Positions 7,701 through 13,173 of a stretch of DNA of 15,454 bases are shown one piece after another. This DNA comes from CAYUQT01 sp964596165 (GTDB lineage: Bacteria > Planctomycetota > Phycisphaerae > UBA1845 > JAFGLZ01): assembly GCA_964596165.1 (NCBI GenBank), contig CAZQTW010000104.1, positions 1-15,454 of the forward strand, in the 5' to 3' direction. How positions within the stretch are numbered: position 1 is the first letter of the stretch; the number at the start of each line of letters is the position of its first letter. The position numbers and the translations under genes are program-made. A model generated the notes under the pieces. That model saw only the letters and a list, made by a program, of their open reading frames with translations. It ran no database searches and had not been told where the DNA came from.

Positions 7701-7896
7701 TGTCCCAGCAGCCGGGAACCTTGACCGTGTGCGTGTACTCCACCCCCGCCTGCTGCCAGTTCTCCTTCTCGCCGCGATCATCCGGGGCGAAACGGAACTG
7801 CCACGCGCCATCGAGTGAAAGCGTCGGCCGAGCAACAGCAGGGCCGGCCGGCAAAACCACAAATGCGGCAAACAACGTGATTACCATTCGAACCAT
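4708..7896 (-). CDS. Secreted glycoside hydrolase family 2
   Basis: This 1062-residue exported enzyme is of beta-galactosidase/beta-glucuronidase type. Residues 1-22 form a signal peptide ending in AVA. The sugar-binding jelly roll (about 27-190, starting LSLDGAWQFRF) is followed by an Ig-like domain (about 190-300) and a TIM barrel. The acid/base is E423 in GNE; the nucleophile is probably E496 in VIVHEAS, with IGVRHHSTMVPESY and QPELP as expected for the family. The 500 or so residues beyond the barrel are longer than in simple members: a segment with AKVGKGRLLVSTLDLS (about 880) resembles the glutamine-amidotransferase-like domain of some beta-galactosidases, and a beta-rich end domain covers about 950-1062. 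The substrate cannot be told. The ATG at 7896 has GAGGA 8 bases upstream. It lies 24 bases after the creatininase-like gene, hence probably one mRNA. Confidence 0.9.
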   Translation of the reverse strand: MVRMVITLFAAFVVLPAGPAVARPTLSLDGAWQFRFAPDDRGEKENWQQAGVEYTHTVKVPGCWDNQGIGEPTDKCRHNAVGVGWYRRTFTVPAEWAKRRVWLRVGGAHRSAKVWVNGQSVGEHWGYPVAFKFDITRFLKPEGEQAVVLAVDSRRHKERDTLTGAFDLIDYMDIDWGGIFDAVTLEATSDVWLDDVFVMPNPTAGRARVRVQLGKTDKATSESLAVKFGAKRWSADGSDGPSLDAGERELGGQTTIEWELNLRDAPLWTPETPNLLKLDVVLRRGQDVMDERTIRFGQRRVEIRGKDFYLNDERFFFRGYGDDYTFPKDISPSDVGYWKQYLSKRKEYGLIGVRHHSTMVPESYLTAADEVGILVQPELPIAYEPFYRAATKEGHDLYRYVWRTCIIQMRNHPSVFSWCMGNELYKGFELVPELYKTAKDLDPTRPVIDTDGLYAERRPTTDYLSIQFDEWSLAWGKRFDKHRHPHPIDRPVIVHEASNISVLPDPADIPKYDGTIKPFWLEQMAEQVRKRNLAEVLPLMLKASRQLQANLLKLNIESARIQADIDGHHQWLFRDYWTQSTGIVNQFDEVRALTPEMGRRFFGQVVILWEHDCVNYRKGETIPLKMYISDFRPKAAEPRLEAITVRIGEQTVALKWPENVGGRGLIGPWTGEIVPTCSSAAEKVIVKAEAGPFSNDWPIWVFSPCVSSQAASESPTVTPWLSDTAMGRLEAGGCVWVTNDNLVFRTINARFKPAWWKGDENTDHSYGNMIMPHPAMKGFPHDGYGDLQMYGMLDDRPVVMMDDLPVRIDPIIWCLDVPWQMRPKAYLFEAKVGKGRLLVSTLDLSADRRETDPAADCLYHRLKDYVESKEFQPKVELPIDWLRSRVKQTARPEPTTWVEGFSKVLEHTEKPSPWYSYRQNDVQNYPVRQTDGKQKLRWATGAVPKDWGHDTVTFVWAGGIGWKGEPGGGHFSLAMNGRPMLDFPFAQTTTTWQNADGSIRFQYLVLKTTDQDSFGLFFLTVPKSHVKAGESVELTVTATAQNSKRWFGLNPFTDVVARERQE

Positions 7897-7920
7897 GTCA
7901 CATGTCCTCGCCTCAACAGA

Positions 7921-8763
7921 CTACGGGTTCCAGAACGTCAACGTCACGGGCCCGACCAATCGTGGCGGCGCCACGCGATAGTAGAACGCATCCAGCGTCG
8001 GTTGAGGCCTGTGGCGAACGGTCGCCTTAAGCTTGTTCGAGCCCGCCTTCAGCCTGCTTCCTCCCCTATACTGATAAGGGAGCCAGTGATCAACCAACGG
8101 TGGCGTATCGTTGATCACTACTTCGCAATGGTTTTCGACGACGCCCAGATCGAGCAGAACGGCGCCTTTCGCCTCCGACTGGCTCAGCTCAAATGAGTGC
8201 TCGGAGAGCGAAAGCACCTTCAGCTTGCCACGCCGGTTGTACTCCTTGGCCACGTCAGGAATCACCCCCGGATAGTGACCGGACAACCAAACCGCCACCT
8301 GGAAGCCCATGGCTTCAATCTGACTCAACAGGTCTCGGGCGATGTTGAGGTAGAGCGGCTTGTCAATCGTTAGCGTGCCGCGAGGATACGTCGCGGGATC
8401 AAAAGGCCTGGACGCGTCGGGCCCGAGCCGGACGTGCGGAAAGCAGACGCCGCCAAGCAATTGAGCGGCCATTTGACACAGTGTCTCGGCCTTTAGCCCG
8501 TCCAGGCCGCAGGCGTTCTGTTCGCCGTGCCACTCGACGATTCCCGCCGAAATCCAGGCCACGCGACATTGCTTGATCGCCCGGGCCAATCGTTCGGACG
8601 ACATCCGTTCGTAACGAAACGGCTTTGCGCCGTCCGATGGCGGATCCGCCCCGGCGGCCTCGCCCCTGGCCGCACACACAACGGCATGGCTTGCCACCAC
8701 CACCCTGGCGACGGTCTTCGCGAAATCGCGCCGGCACACACGAGTCCACGACAGCCCACCCAT
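7921..8763 (-). CDS. Exported creatininase-like protein with jelly-roll tail
   Basis: This 280-residue protein probably crosses the membrane by Tat: R11-R12-D-F-A-K followed by a mildly hydrophobic stretch to about residue 36. Residues 50-185 match the creatininase family: E77-W-H79-G, D88 and SGH163YP correspond to metal-binding positions of creatinine amidohydrolase and related amidases. The family's C-terminal part, with a DHAG...ET-type motif, is absent. Residues 199-280 (LDLGVV, EVVIN, LKAGSNKLKATV, LVGPVTL) instead resemble the terminal sugar-binding jelly roll of GH2/GH106 enzymes. It may act on an amide in a glycan, or may only bind. The ATG at 8763 has a perfect GAGGAGT (8771-8777) 7 bases upstream; the frame is open to 8973 without a coding sign. 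First gene of an operon with the GH2. Confidence 0.75.
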   Translation of the reverse strand: MGGLSWTRVCRRDFAKTVARVVVASHAVVCAARGEAAGADPPSDGAKPFRYERMSSERLARAIKQCRVAWISAGIVEWHGEQNACGLDGLKAETLCQMAAQLLGGVCFPHVRLGPDASRPFDPATYPRGTLTIDKPLYLNIARDLLSQIEAMGFQVAVWLSGHYPGVIPDVAKEYNRRGKLKVLSLSEHSFELSQSEAKGAVLLDLGVVENHCEVVINDTPPLVDHWLPYQYRGGSRLKAGSNKLKATVRHRPQPTLDAFYYRVAPPRLVGPVTLTFWNP

Positions 8764-8805
8764 CAGGATCACTCCTCGGCTTGCTCCAATCGCCACCACA
8801 AGAGC

Positions 8806-8958
8806 ATGATCATCCCCCCGCCGGAGGGCAAAGGCAAGCCATTCGAATCCGGTCGCGGTGCGGTGGGGCCACCAGGCTTTGTGTCGATCCACCGTTGGGT
8901 CGACCCGGTCGCGTGCGATGCTTCGCATGGCCCGGCGGAGCAAGTGATCGGGGCGTGA
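8806..8958 (+). CDS. Possible small orphan ORF or gene remnant
   Basis: A 50-codon plus-strand frame (MIIPPPEGKGKPFESG..., ending HGPAEQVIGA) uses GC-rich third positions and reads less like random sequence than the other frames here. A GC hairpin followed by TTTCCTT begins 18 bases after its TGA, as a terminator would. Against it, there is no good Shine-Dalgarno, no recognised domain and no plus-strand partner. It could be a remnant of a longer gene or a recurrent spacer phrase. Low confidence. Confidence 0.2.
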   Translation: MIIPPPEGKGKPFESGRGAVGPPGFVSIHRWVDPVACDASHGPAEQVIGA

Positions 8959-8976
8959 ACGCGAACGACTCACCGG

Positions 8977-8997
8977 CGCCGCCGCTTCACGGCGGCG
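8977..8997 (+). terminator. GC-rich hairpin, terminator-like on plus strand
   Basis: CGCCGCCG (8977-8984) and CGGCGGCG (8990-8997) form a perfect 8-bp stem around CTTCA, extendable by two G-T pairs, followed by TTTCCTT. It fits a weak intrinsic terminator for plus-strand transcription. In the minus direction no T tract follows, so it could only end the glycosyltransferase mRNA by a Rho-type or pausing mechanism. Confidence 0.4.
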
Positions 8998-9119
8998 TTT
9001 CCTTACGCCTCCATCGCAATCACCCAGATCGAACGCACGGTAATCCCCCCCGTCGGCATCGTCGTTGCCGTGGACTTGGTTGGGAATGAAGGTTCACACC
9101 AAGTTGAGTTGAAGTCGGA

Positions 9120-10346
9120 TCAGGGTTGACTCGTGGCCATGCGATTGGACAAACGACCTCTCGCTCTTCTCTCGATCGCCCGTTCGTAGCAGTCGATCAT
9201 CACCCGCCCGGCGGCCTGGCTCGATCGCTCATGACGATCGAAGAGCGTCATCGCCCCGTCCGCCAGACGCCGGCGCAAGGATGGGTCACCTAACAGCCGA
9301 TTGACCGCCGCCCCGACGGACGTGGCGCTGCCGGGTTCCACCAAGAGACAATCCCCCTCATGCGTGAAGAAACTCGGGCTTCTCCCGCTAGCCGCGATGA
9401 CGCAGGGTACCCGCATCGCCATCGCCTCGGCCACGGTGTTGGGCCAGGCATTCTCAATCGGACTCAACGCACAGAAGACACTCGCCAACGAGTGAAACCG
9501 TTCCACATCACCCCGCTTGCCGGTCACAATGACATGATCGCCCAAGCCCAGTTCGACGATCCGGTTCCTCATCACCGGCTCGAGATCGCCGTCGCCGACG
9601 AACACCACCTTGGCCGACGGATGCTGCCGAATGATCGCCGGAACCGCCTCAACCAACGTCAGGGGATCCTTGAAGTCATAGAGCCGCCCGACAAACAGCA
9701 CAACAGGCTGCCCGCACGCGATGCCCAATTCGGCCGCCAACGCCGCATCGGGGCGACGAGGTCGAAACCGCTCCTCGTCCAACGGGAATTCAGAAAGAGG
9801 CTCGCATCGCCCTCCGAAGGAAGGCAGCAGCTTCTCCATGCTGTAACCCGAGGCTAAAACGACATCTGCTCGACGAAATACGAAGCGATTGAACCATCTG
9901 GGTACGTACCAAATGTCGCTGCCGCACGGCAGGATGATGTGAGGCTTTCCCCATCGCCATGCCGCCGCCTGCCCGGCCAACGCCGTCGGCGTCCAACACG
10001 ACTGAATGACATCCGCGTCGCAGGCGTGTCGGATCGCCGCGCGAATCATCGCCCCCATGAGCGTCGGGATCTGGAATCGAGGCAGCCAGCCGTTTCTGAG
10101 GTTGGGAAGGACACCCACGCCCGAGGCCAACACCTGTTGGGAAGAAAGGGGCCAATAGCGGAATCGACGAACCTCGATCCCTTCAATCTCCTGTGCCGAT
10201 TCCCCGTCCGGTCCCTGGGGCGCGACGACGACAACCTCCGCCCCCTGCAATCTCACTGCACGAAACAGACGCAGCAGAAAGACCCCACGATAGTCGCTGG
10301 GGTCGCGGGGAAACGAACTGGTGACGACACAGACCTTCAATCGCAC
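9120..10346 (-). CDS. Glycosyltransferase family 4 (GT-B fold)
   Basis: This 408-residue protein has the two Rossmann-like domains of a GT4 transferase. The N-terminal acceptor domain begins KVCVVTSSFPRDPSDYRGVFLLRLFRAV; the C-terminal donor domain has VLFVGRLYDFKD (R221 and K226, the usual donor-phosphate contacts), VFVGDGDLE, and the donor-binding motif SPIE298NAWPNTVAE307AMA. The two glutamates are separated by eight residues rather than the usual seven. It should transfer a sugar from a nucleotide donor to a growing glycan on the cytoplasmic side; donor and acceptor are unknown. It follows the NodB-fold gene by 36 bases in the same direction and probably shares its promoter near 11275. 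Confidence 0.9.
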   Translation of the reverse strand: MRLKVCVVTSSFPRDPSDYRGVFLLRLFRAVRLQGAEVVVVAPQGPDGESAQEIEGIEVRRFRYWPLSSQQVLASGVGVLPNLRNGWLPRFQIPTLMGAMIRAAIRHACDADVIQSCWTPTALAGQAAAWRWGKPHIILPCGSDIWYVPRWFNRFVFRRADVVLASGYSMEKLLPSFGGRCEPLSEFPLDEERFRPRRPDAALAAELGIACGQPVVLFVGRLYDFKDPLTLVEAVPAIIRQHPSAKVVFVGDGDLEPVMRNRIVELGLGDHVIVTGKRGDVERFHSLASVFCALSPIENAWPNTVAEAMAMRVPCVIAASGRSPSFFTHEGDCLLVEPGSATSVGAAVNRLLGDPSLRRRLADGAMTLFDRHERSSQAAGRVMIDCYERAIERRARGRLSNRMATSQP

Positions 10347-10382
10347 ACTCTAGGCCCGCCGGCTCGATCGCGGGCGGCCTCA

Positions 10383-11192
10383 TCACGTCGCCGCGCCGGA
10401 CGCGCCGACCAAGAACGGTCGAGGGTATGTCCCATCCGGAATCGACAGCGGCCGATTCGACGCGTACCACGACTCCAACGGCAACGTGCATACCAGGTCG
10501 GACACCGTATGCGGCACGAAGACTCCCTTGGAAATCGCCCCGAGCAAGTTCGTCAGCACCGTCCGAATTCCCGGCGTGTCCCGGTTGACGAAATCCGCCA
10601 GAACACTGGGACGAATGCTCACCAGGCCCCCCTGGTTTCGCAAGGCGGCATATCGCTCCAACGTGTCCGTGTTGAGATAGACATGGATGGGATGAAAGCT
10701 GCAAATCACCGCCGACGCCGACCACATCCACCGCTGATCATCCCGCGTCTCCCGGCGGACACACGCAACGTCATCTCTGAAGTTGCAGGGAATCCTCACG
10801 AGCCCATTCCAGTAGTGGAACGGCCGCAGCGTCGGATTCTGGTACTCCAAGAGGGAAACATCCGTATGCAGACCGCGCTCCACATAAAGATCGAGGACGG
10901 TGGCATCCTGAAACAGATGGTGCGACTTCACCACCTGCGCCCCGGGAACCAATTGCATGACCGTGTCCAACACCTGGCGGCGCGTCGTCCCATGGCTGGA
11001 TCCCGGAAGAAAGTTCGGATGCACGCCCAATTCCACGTTCGGCGCCCGTTCAAGTACCTTCATGGCCGTGCCGTCCGTAAGAAAAAACGTCGACGGAACG
11101 CCGTCCAAAAGGGCCAGCACCTCCTCGATGACGAAGGGGGGAGCCCAGTCGGTATCGAAGGTCAACGCAATCGGTCGCGGTTCTGTGTTCAT
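10383..11192 (-). CDS. NodB-fold polysaccharide deacetylase-like protein (WbmS-like)
   Basis: This 269-residue protein is of NodB-like fold, closest in my recollection to WbmS of the Bordetella O-antigen cluster. Landmarks are LTFD13-T-D15-W (the catalytic and metal aspartates of NodB proteins), E-L-G-V-H58-P-N-F, S-H91-H92, RPFHYWNGLVRIPCNFRDD (123-141) and SFH167PIH170VYLNT. Members are predicted to remove acyl groups from sugars, but activity in this subgroup is not firmly known to me. There is no signal peptide, so it acts in the cytoplasm, perhaps on a lipid-linked or nucleotide-linked sugar. A stop lies two codons upstream in frame, fixing the ATG at 11192 as the earliest start; it has no good Shine-Dalgarno. 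First main gene of the unit starting near 11275. Confidence 0.8.
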   Translation of the reverse strand: MNTEPRPIALTFDTDWAPPFVIEEVLALLDGVPSTFFLTDGTAMKVLERAPNVELGVHPNFLPGSSHGTTRRQVLDTVMQLVPGAQVVKSHHLFQDATVLDLYVERGLHTDVSLLEYQNPTLRPFHYWNGLVRIPCNFRDDVACVRRETRDDQRWMWSASAVICSFHPIHVYLNTDTLERYAALRNQGGLVSIRPSVLADFVNRDTPGIRTVLTNLLGAISKGVFVPHTVSDLVCTLPLESWYASNRPLSIPDGTYPRPFLVGASGAAT

Positions 11193-11245
11193 GGATCAGT
11201 CGCGGTAGTGAAGGTCCGGCCGGACAAAGTCCGCTCTCTCGCAGC

Positions 11246-11271
11246 GCAGGTAGCCTCATGCTACCCCCTGC
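11246..11271 (-). promoter_or_regulatory. Leader hairpin with ATG in its loop
   Basis: On the minus-strand transcript GGTAGC (11265-11260) pairs with GCTACC (11254-11249) around the loop ATGAG, with outer GCA/TGC pairs and a GGG bulge. The AGGGGG Shine-Dalgarno-like run sits in the 5' arm and the ATG at 11259 in the loop. It starts about 4 bases after the -10 element, so it would be at the very 5' end of the mRNA. On the plus strand the same DNA precedes TTTTT and looks like a terminator, but no plus-strand gene needs one. Confidence 0.5.
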
Positions 11272-11274
11272 TTT

Positions 11275-11301
11275 TTATCGGTCGTTAATGAGGGCGGCTT
11301 G
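11275..11301 (-). promoter_or_regulatory. Sigma-28-type promoter of NodB/GT4 unit
   Basis: Read on the minus strand, CAAG (11301-11298) is followed after exactly 15 bases by ACCGATAA (11282-11275). This fits the sigma-28/FliA/WhiG consensus TAAA-N15-GCCGATAA with one mismatch in the -10 and two in the -35. It lies in the 152-base gap between the aminotransferase and the NodB-fold gene, about 83 bases before the latter's start. A near-identical element occurs at 14357-14383. Confidence 0.6.
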
Positions 11302-11344
11302 AAGTATCGAAGGATCGCCACGTGAGAAACCTCCAAGAAGACAT

Positions 11345-12418
11345 CTACCCCAACAGGCGGGCCAACGTCCTCTTGAATGCCGCTGCCACGTGGTCCTGAT
11401 CCTCTTCCGTCAATGCGGGGTAAAGCGGAAGCGAAATCGTCCTGGCAAAGATGCGTTCGGACACCGGAAAGCCCTCGGGCGGCAGGTCCGGACCGCGGTG
11501 CAACAGACCGTCCACCGGCCGGCGGACCTGAATGCCCTCCTGGTCCATCTCCCGTCGAACGACAAGCGGATCGACGCCTTTCGGAAGGCCGACAGGAAAC
11601 CGAAACCACGATCGCCCCTCGAAATCGGCGGGCAATCTCAGGCCCGTCTTCTCCTCACCCGTCAAAAGCTCAAGGTATCGCCTCGCGAGCGCCCGACGCC
11701 GCGCAATGAACTCCCCCAATCGCGACCATTGCGACAACGCAACCGCCGCATTCAGATCGGCCAGTGGAAAACGGTAGCTCGGCTCCTTCGGGTTGCGACG
11801 CTCGTGCAGAGTCCTCAGCCGCTCGGCGGCCGCGGCGTCGCGAACCACCACCGCGCCCCCTTCACCACAGCTCACAACCTTGATCGCCTTGAAGGAAAGG
11901 ACCGTGGCGGACCCCCTCGATCCCACCGGCCGACCGCCCACGTGCGCCCCGAGCCCTTGCGCGAGATCCTCGACCACCGGCACACCGAGCTCAAGAATCC
12001 CGTCCACATCGGCCGGAATGCCGAACAAATGCGGCACAACGACCGCCCGTGTTCTTGCCGTGAGGGCGGCCGAAACGGTTGCCGCCGAAGGGGCGTACGT
12101 CACCTCGTCCACATCACACAGAACGGGCGTCGCCCCGACGTACAGCACCGCATCCATGACCTCCGGACACACATAAGTGGGCAGGACGACGTCCTGACCG
12201 GCACCGACCTCCAATGCCCGCAAAGCCTCCACGAGCGCCAGCGTCCCGCCGGCCGTCGCCGCTGCGTAGCGTCCGGCAAAAAACGACTTCGCCTTGTCGG
12301 CCAAACGACCTGAGACGGCCCCTTCCGCCGTCATCTGCGATCGCAATACCTCAAGCACGGCGGTCTCGTCCATGACGTCGTGCCACGGTCGTGAATGGGG
12401 GATCGGGCGGGGCGTCAT
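11345..12418 (-). CDS. DegT/DnrJ/EryC1/StrS-family sugar aminotransferase
   Basis: This 357-residue PLP enzyme of aspartate-aminotransferase fold puts an amino group on a keto-sugar nucleotide, usually from glutamate. The Schiff-base lysine is K180 in SFKAIKVVSCGEGGAVV; D151 in VVEDLAQGLGA contacts the PLP ring nitrogen, with Q154 nearby. The N-terminal TAGGTLALVEALRAL corresponds to the phosphate-binding region. The protein looks complete and active. It overlaps the formyltransferase stop by an ATGA (12415-12418), so the two are translationally coupled and probably act in sequence, amination then N-formylation. No sugar-nucleotide dehydratase lies in the window, so the keto-sugar must come from elsewhere. 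Confidence 0.9.
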   Translation of the reverse strand: MTPRPIPHSRPWHDVMDETAVLEVLRSQMTAEGAVSGRLADKAKSFFAGRYAAATAGGTLALVEALRALEVGAGQDVVLPTYVCPEVMDAVLYVGATPVLCDVDEVTYAPSAATVSAALTARTRAVVVPHLFGIPADVDGILELGVPVVEDLAQGLGAHVGGRPVGSRGSATVLSFKAIKVVSCGEGGAVVVRDAAAAERLRTLHERRNPKEPSYRFPLADLNAAVALSQWSRLGEFIARRRALARRYLELLTGEEKTGLRLPADFEGRSWFRFPVGLPKGVDPLVVRREMDQEGIQVRRPVDGLLHRGPDLPPEGFPVSERIFARTISLPLYPALTEEDQDHVAAAFKRTLARLLG

Positions 12419-13173
12419 ATCATGTCGTCCTCACCCTCCGGCTTCCGAGCACGCCAGAGTTTAACGTATACCCGTTGCCCCTCCACTTCGAAGAAGGCGG
12501 GGTACTTCTCGGCGTCGCAGGCCCGAATGTGATGGTAAAGCTCGATCAGAGGTTTGCCCGGATCCAAGATCGAATCGTCCGGCGTCCGCATCTTGGGATA
12601 TTCCGAGGCTTGGGATTCATCCTGCGGCGTCCACTTTAGCTCACGTCCCCGGACCACATCGTCCAGTACATCCGCGAGCAGATCCGCCTCCACCACACGG
12701 CTCTTCCGCATCATGCTCGAAGGGGTGTCGAAAACCGAGAGCGGAAACGAGGCCTGCCTCAGGATGTCGCCGCGGTCGACCTCCGCGGTCATGCGGTGAA
12801 TGGTCACGCCGCTTTGAGATTCGTTGTTCGCCAGGATGTAGTAGCCGCTCCTGGGCCCCCGATACTTGGGCAACAGCGTCGGGTGAACGTTCAACGCCAG
12901 ACGCCCATCACAATTGAGTACGTCCGCCGGAATGACATAGGGAAAACCGATACTGACAAGCACATCGGGCGACAGGTCGCCGATCGCATGGGAGATGCCG
13001 CTTCGGCTCACCAAAGAGAAGGGAACACCCAATCGGTCACACGCCTGCCGCCAGGAACCCAGAAGGTCGGCCTGAGCCCGAGCGCCGATCACAACCGACA
13101 CCCTTAGCCCCCTGTCAACCGCCCGATGCAGGGTCAGCTCACGGTTGTTGCCGACAATAAAGGCGATCTTCAT
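12415..13173 (-). CDS. N-formyltransferase, probably sugar N-formyltransferase
   Basis: This 252-residue protein has the formyltransferase Rossmann fold that uses N10-formyltetrahydrofolate. The catalytic triad is visible: N95-V-H97-P-T-L-L-P-K-Y-R-G-P and D133 in EVDRGDI, equivalent to N106, H108 and D144 of methionyl-tRNA formyltransferase. It is too short for that housekeeping enzyme and lacks its tRNA-binding domain; the end (AEKYPAFFEVEGQRVYVKLWRA) resembles sugar formyltransferases. With the aminotransferase next to it, the likely product is an N-formylated amino sugar nucleotide. I chose the ATG at 13173 because it overlaps the preceding stop as ATGA and gives a normal fold start (MKIAFIVGNN); the frame is open nine codons further. 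Confidence 0.88.
   Translation of the reverse strand: MKIAFIVGNNRELTLHRAVDRGLRVSVVIGARAQADLLGSWRQACDRLGVPFSLVSRSGISHAIGDLSPDVLVSIGFPYVIPADVLNCDGRLALNVHPTLLPKYRGPRSGYYILANNESQSGVTIHRMTAEVDRGDILRQASFPLSVFDTPSSMMRKSRVVEADLLADVLDDVVRGRELKWTPQDESQASEYPKMRTPDDSILDPGKPLIELYHHIRACDAEKYPAFFEVEGQRVYVKLWRARKPEGEDDMI

Larger units (their letters stand above)
8764..9119. other. Spacer between glycosyltransferase and creatininase-like gene
   Basis: This 356-base gap follows the glycosyltransferase stop and precedes the creatininase-like operon. It holds the Shine-Dalgarno of the latter (8771-8777), a possible orphan plus-strand frame (8806-8958) and a GC-rich hairpin (8977-8997). No promoter resembling those at 11275 and 14357 is present. 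The imperfect pair ACTTGG/CCAAGT around 9073-9103 is weak. Confidence 0.5.

Noticed and set aside
8764..8973. N-terminal extension of the creatininase-like protein
   Set aside because: A perfect Shine-Dalgarno and a Tat-like signal mark the start at 8763; the upstream 70 codons show no domain.
11246..11276. Plus-strand intrinsic terminator (stem followed by TTTTT)
   Set aside because: No plus-strand gene lies upstream, and the hairpin and A/T run are explained by the minus-strand promoter and leader. A role against antisense transcription cannot be excluded.
9939..11288. A 449-codon plus-strand open frame across the GT4 and NodB-fold genes
   Set aside because: It is antisense to two recognisable proteins, is very rich in Arg, His and Pro, and crosses the gap between them without any start signal.
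11390..12313. A 307-codon plus-strand open frame inside the aminotransferase
   Set aside because: It is antisense to a protein with intact PLP motifs; Arg/His/Pro-rich shadow frame.
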